A stretch of DNA of 46,896 nucleotides from an uncultured Saprospiraceae bacterium (lineage in GTDB: Bacteria > Bacteroidota > Bacteroidia > Chitinophagales > Saprospiraceae). Under the pieces are notes generated by a model. That model worked only from the letters and a program-made list of their open reading frames with translations. It was not told the DNA's origin and did no database searches. A program made the position numbers and the translations under genes. The DNA lies in NCBI GenBank assembly GCA_938015805.1, contig CALLXF010000023.1:1-46896 (forward strand). The letters run 5' to 3'. Shown here piece by piece: positions 16,942 through 23,885 of this stretch (the stretch's first letter is position 1; each line of letters begins with the position of its first letter).

Positions 16942-18399
16942 TTACTTAAACTCATCTAGCATATCCCCAAATGGATCAGAGAAATTTAATTCTCCATCTA
17001 CGATTGTCTTTGTAACGATATTCATTTCTGATAATCCGTGTAAAATTAATTCCATAAAGAAATAAAGATCTTTTTTATCCTTTGCTTTAGTCTCTGCAAG
17101 CCTTTTTAATCCAGCTACTGAATCTAGTTTTGATTTAAATGATTTTTCGCCTTCGTCATTTAAGAGCTGGATACTATGACCATCTGCAAACCAGTGTCTT
17201 AGCGAGCCGTAAGGATCAGGATCTCCTTCCTTTATCTTATCAGGATGGGGGAAGTACTGTAAAAACTTATCTTCAATTACCCCGTTAATAAGACTTAAGG
17301 CAACTTGATAAGGACCCTCTTGCTCACCTTCGTAAACCAATTCCATTTTCCCGGTAAGGGCAGGAATGACTCCCCAGAAATCGGTAATACGTGTAGCGGT
17401 GCTTTTATCTTTATTTATCACCATACGTCGCTCTGCAGTACTGATCAGGTTCTCAAAGCCTGAGATACTCATCCTCGCAGAGACACCCGATTTTTCATCG
17501 ATATACTCTGAGTCTCTCGCTTCAAAAGAGATCATCTCTACCATATCTCTGATGTCCTCAGGTATGGCTATTTTCTTTTCTAAACTAGGAGCGATGATGG
17601 CTTCTTGGTCCGTAATTTTTCTTGCGGTCTCTATACTACGTGGATAGTGCGTAAGGATTTGGCTTTCTATTCTGTCTTTTAATGGGGTTATAATCGAACC
17701 ACGATTAGTATAGTCCTCTGGATTTGCGGTAAAAATAAATTGTATGTCTAGAGGCATTCTTAGTTTAAATCCTCTGATCTGTAAGTCGCCTTCCTGGAGC
17801 ATATTAAAAAGGGCAACTTGTATTCTAGCCTGTAAATCGGGTAATTCGTTAATCACAAAAATCGCTCTATGAGATCTCGGTACCAGCCCAAAGTGGATTA
17901 CTCGCTCATCAGAGAAAGGTAATTTTAGACTAGCCGCTTTTATAGGATCTACATCTCCGATAAGATCTGCCACACTAACATCAGGTGTTGCCAATTTTTC
18001 TACGTAACGCTCTGATCTATGGATCCATTTTATAGGAGCTTTATCTCCTAACTTGTCGATGATCGCTCTTCCCTCAAAAGAAATAGGATGCATCGGATCA
18101 TCGTTTATTTCTGAGTCTGCTAGAGTGGGAATGTACTCGTCGAGTAGATCTATCATTAGTCTAGCGAGTCTTGTTTTTGCTTGTCCTCTTAGACCTAATA
18201 AAAGAATATTATGTTTAGAGAGGAGGGCTCTTTCTAGATCAGGAATAACGGTATCTTCAAAACCGTAAATCCCCGGAAAAGAAGGTTCTTTTTTTTCAAG
18301 CCGGCTTAGTAGATTTGACCGTAATTCTTCTTTGATGGTTCTATTGCTGTAGGAAGATTTTTTAAGATCTCCCAGTGTTTTTATTTTCTTAATATCCAT
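16942..18399 (-). CDS. MoxR/magnesium-chelatase-I-like AAA+ ATPase
   Basis: The protein is 485 residues. The P-loop is GLRGQAKTR at 69-77. The Walker B position reads FVINELPDL (Asn184-Glu185) instead of the usual Asp-Glu. Sensor 1 is FTANPEDYT near 223-231, and an arginine-finger candidate is in PLKDRIES near 239-246. It resembles magnesium chelatase subunit I but the cluster has no chlorophyll genes. The VWA gene ends 3 nt upstream, so the two form an ATPase plus VWA pair, probably a chaperone-like complex that remodels or loads a target protein. Its substrate is unknown. Confidence 0.88.
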   Translation of the reverse strand: MDIKKIKTLGDLKKSSYSNRTIKEELRSNLLSRLEKKEPSFPGIYGFEDTVIPDLERALLSKHNILLLGLRGQAKTRLARLMIDLLDEYIPTLADSEINDDPMHPISFEGRAIIDKLGDKAPIKWIHRSERYVEKLATPDVSVADLIGDVDPIKAASLKLPFSDERVIHFGLVPRSHRAIFVINELPDLQARIQVALFNMLQEGDLQIRGFKLRMPLDIQFIFTANPEDYTNRGSIITPLKDRIESQILTHYPRSIETARKITDQEAIIAPSLEKKIAIPEDIRDMVEMISFEARDSEYIDEKSGVSARMSISGFENLISTAERRMVINKDKSTATRITDFWGVIPALTGKMELVYEGEQEGPYQVALSLINGVIEDKFLQYFPHPDKIKEGDPDPYGSLRHWFADGHSIQLLNDEGEKSFKSKLDSVAGLKRLAETKAKDKKDLYFFMELILHGLSEMNIVTKTIVDGELNFSDPFGDMLDEFK

Positions 18400-18402
18400 A
18401 AA

Positions 18403-19503
18403 CTATCTTCTTCTTTTTCTTTTATTCTTTTTATAATCCATAAATAGAAATTCTCCTAACCCGTCCAGAGACGAATAAAACGCTTTTCCATTATTAGCTT
18501 GGGTAAACTGATCCACAAAATTGACTAGCCATTCATCTTTGGCAATCATAAATGTGGTTATTGGTATATTTAATTTTCTACACTTTACTGCAAGTCCTAG
18601 GGTACGATTAAGAATGGTCTTATCTAGGCCCCATGCATTTTTGTAATATTTTTTTCCTTTTTTGATACAGGTAGGTTTACCATCTGTTATCATCATGATC
18701 TGCTTGTTAGGATTTTTTCTTTTGCGTAATAAATCCATGGCTAGTTCCAGACCAGCTACAGTATTAGTATGATATGGACCTACCTTTAGGTAGGGGAGAT
18801 CTTTTACTTCTATCTGCCATGCATCATTTCCAAAAACCAAAATATCCAGGGTGTCTTTTGGAAATCTAGTTTTTATTAATTCTGCAAGAGCCATGGCTAC
18901 TTTCTTAGCGGGAGTAATCCGATCTTCTCCATACAGTATCATTGAATGAGATATATCGATCATGAGTACAGTACTCATCTGAGATTTATAAAATGTCTCG
19001 TGTACCTGTAAGTCATCCTGGGTCATCATAAAATCATCGATTCCATGATTTATCTGTGCATTTTTCAAAGACTCGGATATGGCTATCTGATCTATTTTAT
19101 CTCCAAATTCAAATGGCTTATACTCTGATGTTTTTTCGTCTCCTTGACCAGAAAATTTTGTGGTATGACTTCCTCTTTTTGATTTTTTTAATTGGTCAAA
19201 AATGTCATTTAAAGCAGACTGGCGTAAAGCTATTTCCAGCTTAGAAGTAGGAGTTATAACAGGGTTTTTGTGATCTGGCTTAGATAGGAATCCCTTATCC
19301 ATAAGGTCTTGCACAAAATCACCGATTCCGTATTCTGGAGTTGTGAGGTTATATTTTTTATCGAGTTCTGTTAGCCAGGATATCGCTTCATTTACATCAC
19401 CCGAAGTGTGCAGCAATAACTCTTTGAAAAGTTTTAGTAGCTTCTCAAAAGGATTTTGCTCATCATCACTTGGAATAAATTTTTTAAAATTCCATCCTAT
19501 CAT
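18403..19503 (-). CDS. VWA-domain protein, partner of the adjacent AAA+ ATPase
   Basis: The protein is 366 residues. An N-terminal helical region of about 170 residues precedes a von Willebrand factor A domain. Its MIDAS metal site is visible as DISHS (Asp183, Ser185, Ser187), with a downstream Thr in GPYHTNTVAG and an Asp in MMITDGKPT. There is no signal peptide, so it is cytoplasmic. The C-terminus is very basic (YKKNKRKRRR). MoxR ATPase/VWA pairs commonly act together in metal insertion or complex assembly. The 3-nt gap to the ATPase gene supports that here. Confidence 0.88.
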   Translation of the reverse strand: MIGWNFKKFIPSDDEQNPFEKLLKLFKELLLHTSGDVNEAISWLTELDKKYNLTTPEYGIGDFVQDLMDKGFLSKPDHKNPVITPTSKLEIALRQSALNDIFDQLKKSKRGSHTTKFSGQGDEKTSEYKPFEFGDKIDQIAISESLKNAQINHGIDDFMMTQDDLQVHETFYKSQMSTVLMIDISHSMILYGEDRITPAKKVAMALAELIKTRFPKDTLDILVFGNDAWQIEVKDLPYLKVGPYHTNTVAGLELAMDLLRKRKNPNKQIMMITDGKPTCIKKGKKYYKNAWGLDKTILNRTLGLAVKCRKLNIPITTFMIAKDEWLVNFVDQFTQANNGKAFYSSLDGLGEFLFMDYKKNKRKRRR

Positions 19504-19761
19504 GCTATAAATTTAAGCTTTAGTTGCTGGATATAACTAGTAATGATTAACAGTATACAGCTGATGATTGTTGTATCTGGACTATGATTGTTTTTCAATT
19601 GTTGATTAAGTCTTTTGAGTAGGTTAGTAGAACTATAATATTACTCTTGACTTAATCTGGGTTATAGATGGGATATGTCTTTTTATCAATGTAGATTCTA
19701 CTGACCATGAAAATGATTTAGATATTGCTAAAACAATTTCAATAAAAAGTTTTATCTAAAA

Positions 19762-19788
19762 AATCAGAATAATCAGAAAAATCAGCAA
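19762..19788 (+). repeat. Three contiguous 9-bp iterons, candidate operator
   Basis: AATCAGAAT, AATCAGAAA and AATCAGCAA follow each other with no gap. All keep AATCAG, and the 9-bp phase is exact. They end 17 bp before the candidate -7 box, over the expected -33 region of the AbrB-like gene, so a repressor or activator could act here. Confidence 0.6.
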
Positions 19789-19805
19789 ACGTGAATTTGT
19801 TGCTT

Positions 19806-19813
19806 TATATTTG
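19806..19813 (+). promoter_or_regulatory. Candidate -7 box for the AbrB-like gene
   Basis: TATATTTG matches TAnnTTTG. It ends only 4 nt before the preferred ATG at 19818, so if it is used the mRNA would be leaderless or nearly so. There is no clear -33 element. Confidence 0.35.
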
Positions 19814-19817
19814 CCTT

Positions 19818-20102
19818 ATGATCGAATTAAAGCAAGCTCAAGGAAAGTCTGGTAATAAGTCGGGAAAAAAGTCTAGCAGTTGTTGTGAGCTAGAGGCTAT
19901 TGTCAGTTTTGATGAGAGAGGTCAGTTGGTCTTTCCTAAGGATGTTCGCAAGAAATTTAACTTGAAGGCAGGAGAAAAATTTGCAATGGTTAGTTGTATA
20001 AATGAGAAAGGACTCTGTTGTTTTACACTGGTTAAAACGGAGGCGATTAACGATCTGGTTACTCAGTCATTATCTCCTATGCTCAATGGTCTTACAAAAT
20101 AA
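19818..20102 (+). CDS. AbrB/MazE-type DNA-binding protein, HgcC-like
   Basis: From the ATG at 19818 the product is 94 residues. A Lys/Ser-rich start (SGNKSGKKSSSCCELEAI) leads to a swapped-hairpin AbrB/SpoVT-type domain (SFDERGQLVFPKDVRKKFNL). After that come two more cysteine sites (MVSCINEKGLCCFTLV) and a short helix ending LSPMLNGLTK. The pattern matches what I recall of the HgcAB-associated protein family, although no hgcA or hgcB is in this window. A GTG at 19791 would add nine hydrophobic residues outside the family pattern. Three iterons lie just upstream and a Cys-rich micro-ORF follows. It is likely a transcription regulator, perhaps thiol or metal responsive. Confidence 0.78.
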   Translation: MIELKQAQGKSGNKSGKKSSSCCELEAIVSFDERGQLVFPKDVRKKFNLKAGEKFAMVSCINEKGLCCFTLVKTEAINDLVTQSLSPMLNGLTK

Positions 20103-20110
20103 GCTTAACA

Positions 20111-20159
20111 GGATTTAGATTATAATGATTCATTAAACGATTCACTAAACCCTTTTTTT
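20111..20159 (+). terminator. Possible terminator after the AbrB-like gene
   Basis: GGATTTAG (20111-20118) can pair with CTAAACCC (20145-20152) with one mismatch, followed by seven T. The loop is long (26 nt). The T-run ends exactly at the ATG of the micro-ORF, so this could be an attenuator. Confidence 0.35.
20127..20150 (+). repeat. 12-bp tandem duplication
   Basis: GATTCATTAAAC is followed immediately by GATTCACTAAAC, 11 of 12 bases identical. It lies between the AbrB-like gene and the micro-ORF and overlaps the loop of the possible terminator. Confidence 0.6.
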
Positions 20160-20231
20160 ATGATTGCACTATTTAGTGTTTTAGCGGTTTGCTGCTTCCC
20201 AGGATGCTGTGGCGGAAACCCATGTTGTTAG
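20160..20231 (+). CDS. Putative 23-residue Cys-rich micro-protein
   Basis: An ATG-to-TAG frame encodes MIALFSVLAVCCFPGCCGGN followed by PCC. Six of 23 residues are cysteine, arranged as three CC pairs after a hydrophobic start. It is too short for normal gene calling and I do not recognise it. Its ATG follows a T-run 57 nt after the stop of the AbrB-like gene, whose product also has CC pairs. A metal-binding or membrane/lipoprotein-like peptide would fit, but chance is possible and translation is unproven. Confidence 0.35.
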   Translation: MIALFSVLAVCCFPGCCGGNPCC

Positions 20232-20258
20232 AATATAGATTCTAACAAAGGCAAGCGG

Positions 20259-20279
20259 GGATGGACCATAGGTCCATCC
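20259..20279. terminator. Perfect 9-bp inverted repeat between convergent genes
   Basis: GGATGGACC and GGTCCATCC are separated by ATA. The hairpin lies between the plus-strand micro-ORF and the 3' end of the minus-strand DUF2452 gene. It lacks a good T-run on either side, so it may be a weak terminator or an mRNA-stabilising hairpin. Confidence 0.5.
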
Positions 20280-20308
20280 TCCACTTTAATCATCCGTAGA
20301 TGATATTT

Positions 20309-20767
20309 CTAAATTTCTAAATCGGCATCTTTATCTGCATCCAAAACATCCCAGGTGTGATCTGCAAGTAATTGCACTTCGGCCATGTATTCGTATGGAC
20401 ATCTGTTATTCCACTCGTTTTTGCCGATCATAGATAAGACGTATTCTTCTTTCTCTTTTTTCTGATATAAGAAATAGATCTGACCTGGTAAAGGTTTAAA
20501 ACCACAATCTGCCTCATAGATCTTTTCCGAAATATGGATTTTATCATGTACGTTTTGAGCTTTCTGTAGTAAGTACTCTACCTGTTCTTTTATATCTATA
20601 AGTTGTTTCTCTGTCTGCTGATACATAGAGGACATAGCAACTCCTTTTATCTTACCCTTATCGATTGGTTTTATGATCGCTCCACCTACAGAATGGGCGT
20701 AAGGTAATAGCCCCGGGTTTTCAGCAATTTTATCCTTATCTATTGGGTTAAATTTTCTTTTACTCAT
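20309..20767 (-). CDS. DUF2452 family protein
   Basis: This 152-residue soluble protein matches what I recall of DUF2452. The N-terminal GLLPYAHSVGGAIIKPID is followed by a helical stretch (QLIDIKEQVEYLLQKAQN). A beta-rich end then contains GFKPLPGQIYFLYQ, LSMIGKNEWN and ADHTWDVLD. Function is unknown. Its ATG overlaps the TGA of the DUF1801-like gene upstream (ATGA), so the two are co-expressed. There is no signal peptide. Confidence 0.78.
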   Translation of the reverse strand: MSKRKFNPIDKDKIAENPGLLPYAHSVGGAIIKPIDKGKIKGVAMSSMYQQTEKQLIDIKEQVEYLLQKAQNVHDKIHISEKIYEADCGFKPLPGQIYFLYQKKEKEEYVLSMIGKNEWNNRCPYEYMAEVQLLADHTWDVLDADKDADLEI

Positions 20768-21123
20768 TTTTTATGCATCGACTCATGTATAACGGCTGCT
20801 TGTATAATTAGTTCGGCCAGAGCGTCACTTCTTAAAATTTCATGATCCGTGATGTAAACCTTAGATACTGTTTTTAGATGTATAATTTCTAAATATTCGC
20901 TGACTAGTTGGTCATTAGGATCAATAAAACTGAGGTAAATATGATCCTTATATTTATTCAAATAGCAAAAATACGAACCACAATAGTCAAAGAAAGGCGT
21001 GGCCCACTTAAAAACGGGATGAATTTGAGGCACCAGATTTAAAATTAAATCGTGTGCCTCAGACATTAAATTTTTGACCTTTATATTTTCTAAAGAATCG
21101 ATGTATAATAAAGAGGCATTCAC
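20764..21123 (-). CDS. DUF1801 (YdhG-like) protein
   Basis: This is a 119-residue protein with a GTG start 5 nt after the upstream gene ends. The next internal ATG would remove about 19 residues of the fold, so GTG is preferred. The core PVFKWATPFFDYCGSYFCYL followed by DHIYLSFI matches the DUF1801/YdhG small alpha-beta family (frataxin-like fold), whose function is not settled. It overlaps DUF2452 by 4 nt and probably forms one transcript with the coiled-coil gene upstream. Confidence 0.75.
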   Translation of the reverse strand: MNASLLYIDSLENIKVKNLMSEAHDLILNLVPQIHPVFKWATPFFDYCGSYFCYLNKYKDHIYLSFIDPNDQLVSEYLEIIHLKTVSKVYITDHEILRSDALAELIIQAAVIHESMHKK

Positions 21124-21128
21124 AAGTA

Positions 21129-22106
21129 CTACTTTAACTTAAAGCTTCCTTTACCAACTTCATAATCTCGGTGATATGCATTGACAGTGTAGTTTCCTTT
21201 GTCTAGACGCATTTCCGGAGACCAGTCAAAACATGCCTCGTGATCATTGTTTTGATAGTCGATCGTTCCTTTTAAAGTATATTTTATTTGTTCTCCACTG
21301 AGCTTATCTGTAAGAACTCCAGATCCTAAATCTTCTCGATAAAGTGTCTCACCTAAAGGACTTATAATACGGATAAAAATATCCTGATCTCCCGGTTTTA
21401 CAACCATATTAGTTTCCGTTTTTATACACGTTCTGAGGAAATCCAGCTTCTTAACTTTTTTCTGTTCCTTTGATTTGCCTTCACCTTTGTCTTGTCTTCC
21501 CTCTACGATAAGTGAATTTAATTTAATCGCGGAAGCCATGTCCACTTGTCTTCCATAAACTTTGTTTTCAGAATTTATTTGTTCTTTCTCTTCTTCTAAC
21601 ATTGCTTTATCCTCTGCGAGTTTACTTGCCACTTCTTTTTCGTTAGATAGATCAGTTTGTAAAGAGGTGTTTTGTGCAACAAGTAAGGTATTGTTTTCTT
21701 TAAGTGTTGCGTTCTCTCTTTTTAGGGTATTGATCTCGGATATATAAGCTGTAACATTATGGTTTAAACTGAGTATTTCCTCTTTGGCTTTCTTTAGTTC
21801 TCGAGATTTCCATATCAGGTTATTGATATTTTTTTTCTGGCTTTCGAGCTCTTTTTTCTGACTGTCTATTAGTTCGTTTGCAGCCATGTTATCACTTCTT
21901 AGTTCTTCCAGACTGGCCATGGCAGCCTCATAGTCAGACTCTAAAGTAGCACTCGTTTTCTGTTGCTCAAAAAGTTCTGCCTCTTGTATTTTGAATTCTT
22001 TTTTCTGTGCATTTCCCGTAAACCACTGGTAAACATTTAGGCCTAGTAATGCCACTAAGGCTATATATACCCAAGTCGGTATTTTAGTTTTTGTATCGTA
22101 ACTCAT
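21129..22106 (-). CDS. Membrane-anchored coiled-coil protein with C-terminal beta domain
   Basis: The protein is 325 residues. It has one transmembrane helix at about 11-30 (VYIALVALLGLNVYQWF). A long coiled coil at about 35-185 is rich in Leu heptads and Glu/Lys (ELESQKKNINNLIW, LKRENATLKENNTLL). A beta-rich domain at about 225-325 contains IFIRIISPLGETLYRED and LDKGNYTVNAYHRDYEVG. The tail resembles an immunoglobulin-like sandwich exposed outside the cytoplasm. I do not recognise a named family; similar proteins are often misnamed chromosome-segregation proteins because of the coiled coil. Confidence 0.75.
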   Translation of the reverse strand: MSYDTKTKIPTWVYIALVALLGLNVYQWFTGNAQKKEFKIQEAELFEQQKTSATLESDYEAAMASLEELRSDNMAANELIDSQKKELESQKKNINNLIWKSRELKKAKEEILSLNHNVTAYISEINTLKRENATLKENNTLLVAQNTSLQTDLSNEKEVASKLAEDKAMLEEEKEQINSENKVYGRQVDMASAIKLNSLIVEGRQDKGEGKSKEQKKVKKLDFLRTCIKTETNMVVKPGDQDIFIRIISPLGETLYREDLGSGVLTDKLSGEQIKYTLKGTIDYQNNDHEACFDWSPEMRLDKGNYTVNAYHRDYEVGKGSFKLK

Positions 22107-22242
22107 AGAAGGTTGTTTTGATTATGAAAGTGCAATAATGACTGGTAAATATCATAAAATATTATTTGTAATTGGATTTATATTAAAAATTAGTGGTAAA
22201 TATGGATTAGGATTAAGGGGTTTTCACCCAATATTTACAAAG

Positions 22243-23001
22243 ATGAAATTTAAAGACTTAAATAATATCCTATTTCTCGATATAGAGACGGTCTCTATTC
22301 ATCCTTCTTTTGATGGCTTAAGCCAATTAGAAAAATCTCTTTGGCAGAAGAAGACAAAGTTTTTTAATAATAAAAGAGAGTATTTAAAAGGAGATGAACT
22401 TGCAGACAGTTATAAGCTAAGAGCAGGTATTTTTGCCGAATTTGCAAAAGTAGTCTGTATCACGGTTGCCTACATTAAGACGGAGGATAAAAACTATGAT
22501 AAAATGCGGTTAAAGTCGTTTTATGGCGATGATGAAAAAATCCTCTTGGAAGAATTTAAGGATCTCGTTGAGACCTATTATTTTAATCCTACAAAGCATT
22601 TTCTATCTGGACATAATATAAAAGAATTTGATGTTCCTTTTTTATGCCGACGTATGCTGATAAATGGGATCACATTACCAAAGCTGTTTGATATTAGAGG
22701 TAAAAAACCATGGCAGATATCTTATTTTTTAGATACACTAGAGCTTTGGCGTTTTGGGGATATAAAAAACTACACGTCGTTAGATCTATTGGCCACTACA
22801 CTCGGTATAGAATCTCCCAAAGATGACATTGACGGAAGTCAAGTTAGCCATGTTTATCATGTAGATAGAGACATAGACCGAATCGTAAAATATTGCGAAA
22901 AAGATGTAAAAACAACAGTGCAAGTTCTCCTAAAAATATCTAGCTTACCTCTTTTAGAAGAAGATAAAATTGAATCTCTTACTTGGGAAGAAGAAGAATG
23001 A
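22243..23001 (+). CDS. DEDDy 3'-5' exonuclease (PolB-exonuclease-like)
   Basis: From the ATG at 22243 the product is 252 residues and opens MKFKDLNNILFLDIETVSIH. The DEDD residues are visible: Asp13 and Glu15 (motif I), an Asp in SGHNIKEFDVPFL (motif II), and Tyr/Asp in YCEKDVKTT (motif III, YxxxD, hence DEDDy). The family is the predicted 3'-5' exonuclease related to the PolB proofreading domain (PF10108-like), acting on DNA or RNA ends. An upstream ATG at 22138 would add 35 hydrophobic residues not expected in this family. Confidence 0.85.
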   Translation: MKFKDLNNILFLDIETVSIHPSFDGLSQLEKSLWQKKTKFFNNKREYLKGDELADSYKLRAGIFAEFAKVVCITVAYIKTEDKNYDKMRLKSFYGDDEKILLEEFKDLVETYYFNPTKHFLSGHNIKEFDVPFLCRRMLINGITLPKLFDIRGKKPWQISYFLDTLELWRFGDIKNYTSLDLLATTLGIESPKDDIDGSQVSHVYHVDRDIDRIVKYCEKDVKTTVQVLLKISSLPLLEEDKIESLTWEEEE

Positions 23002-23215
23002 TTCCAGTACTTAAAAGTTATCAGTAACAAGTATCCAGAAATCTTGAACAGTTATTAGAGCCAAGAACTATGCATGCCTAACCATTTGTCAATTCCTAAT
23101 TATACCATACATAACTTTCATATTAAGAAAATTTTACATTTGTTTTACAAATTGCTTCCACATCTAATATTTCGAGATATTATTTTAATACTTTAGCGGT
23201 TCATAAAACATACCT

Positions 23216-23869
23216 ATGAGTCATATCATCGCCCCTTCCATTCTGGCCGCTGATTTTTTACATCTCGACCGTGATATAGAAATGATAAATAATAGTAATG
23301 CAGAATGGCTACATGTAGATGTAATGGACGGCAGTTTTGTGCCTAATATTAGTTTTGGACAAGCGATAGTAAAAGCAATTGCCAGCAAATGTAAAAAGAC
23401 AGTGGACGTCCATCTAATGATCGATAGACCCGAACTTTATGTCTCAGAATTTAAAGAAGCTGGAGCAGATGTGATTACAGTACATGCGGAGGCCACTAAT
23501 CATTTACATAGACTAATTTATCAAATAAAAGATACCGGTGCAAAAGCAGGTGTTGCTTTAAATCCACACACCCCTGTCAGTAGTATTGAAAATGTGCTAG
23601 AGGACCTCGATTTGGTCTGTTTAATGTCGGTAAACCCGGGATATGGCGGACAAAAGTTTATTTATCAGACTTTGGCTAAAATAAAGGAGCTAAAGAAGAT
23701 GTTGATAGATCGTAACGGTGATGCTCAAATAGAAATAGACGGTGGAGTAGGCTTGCAAAACGCAGAAAAAATTCTGGAGGCTGGAGCCAATGTTCTAGTT
23801 GCAGGAAGCAGTGTTTTTAAATCAGAAGACCCTCTATTAACTATAGATAGGTTAATGGCACTGAAGTAA
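23216..23869 (+). CDS. rpe: Ribulose-phosphate 3-epimerase
   Basis: This 217-residue TIM-barrel enzyme interconverts ribulose-5-phosphate and xylulose-5-phosphate in the pentose phosphate pathway. Motifs are APSILAADFLHLDRDIEM, WLHVDVMDGSFVPNISFG (metal and catalytic Asp), DVHLMIDRPE, LMSVNPGYGGQKFI and EIDGGVG (second catalytic Asp, phosphate site). Length and motifs are complete. The TonB receptor gene follows 16 nt after its stop, so they may share a transcript. Confidence 0.96.
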   Translation: MSHIIAPSILAADFLHLDRDIEMINNSNAEWLHVDVMDGSFVPNISFGQAIVKAIASKCKKTVDVHLMIDRPELYVSEFKEAGADVITVHAEATNHLHRLIYQIKDTGAKAGVALNPHTPVSSIENVLEDLDLVCLMSVNPGYGGQKFIYQTLAKIKELKKMLIDRNGDAQIEIDGGVGLQNAEKILEAGANVLVAGSSVFKSEDPLLTIDRLMALK

Positions 23870-23885
23870 TATTGTAATCGATTAG

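Larger units (their letters stand above)
19504..19817. other. Intergenic regulatory region before the AbrB-like gene
   Basis: This 314-bp AT-rich spacer between two divergent genes has no credible coding frame. The right end holds three 9-bp iterons (19762-19788) and a TAnnTTTG box (19806-19813). I see nothing recognisable in the left 250 bp. Confidence 0.6.

Noticed and set aside
16942-18399. Chlorophyll or cobalamin chelatase subunit.
   Set aside because: No other tetrapyrrole genes nearby; the MoxR-like/VWA pairing fits a general chaperone better.
19818-20102. Mercury methylation locus.
   Set aside because: No corrinoid protein HgcA or ferredoxin HgcB is encoded in the window; only the regulator-like protein is similar.
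22138-22242. A 35-residue N-terminal extension of the exonuclease from the ATG at 22138.
   Set aside because: Hydrophobic and outside the family; the DEDD motif I starts normally from the ATG at 22243.
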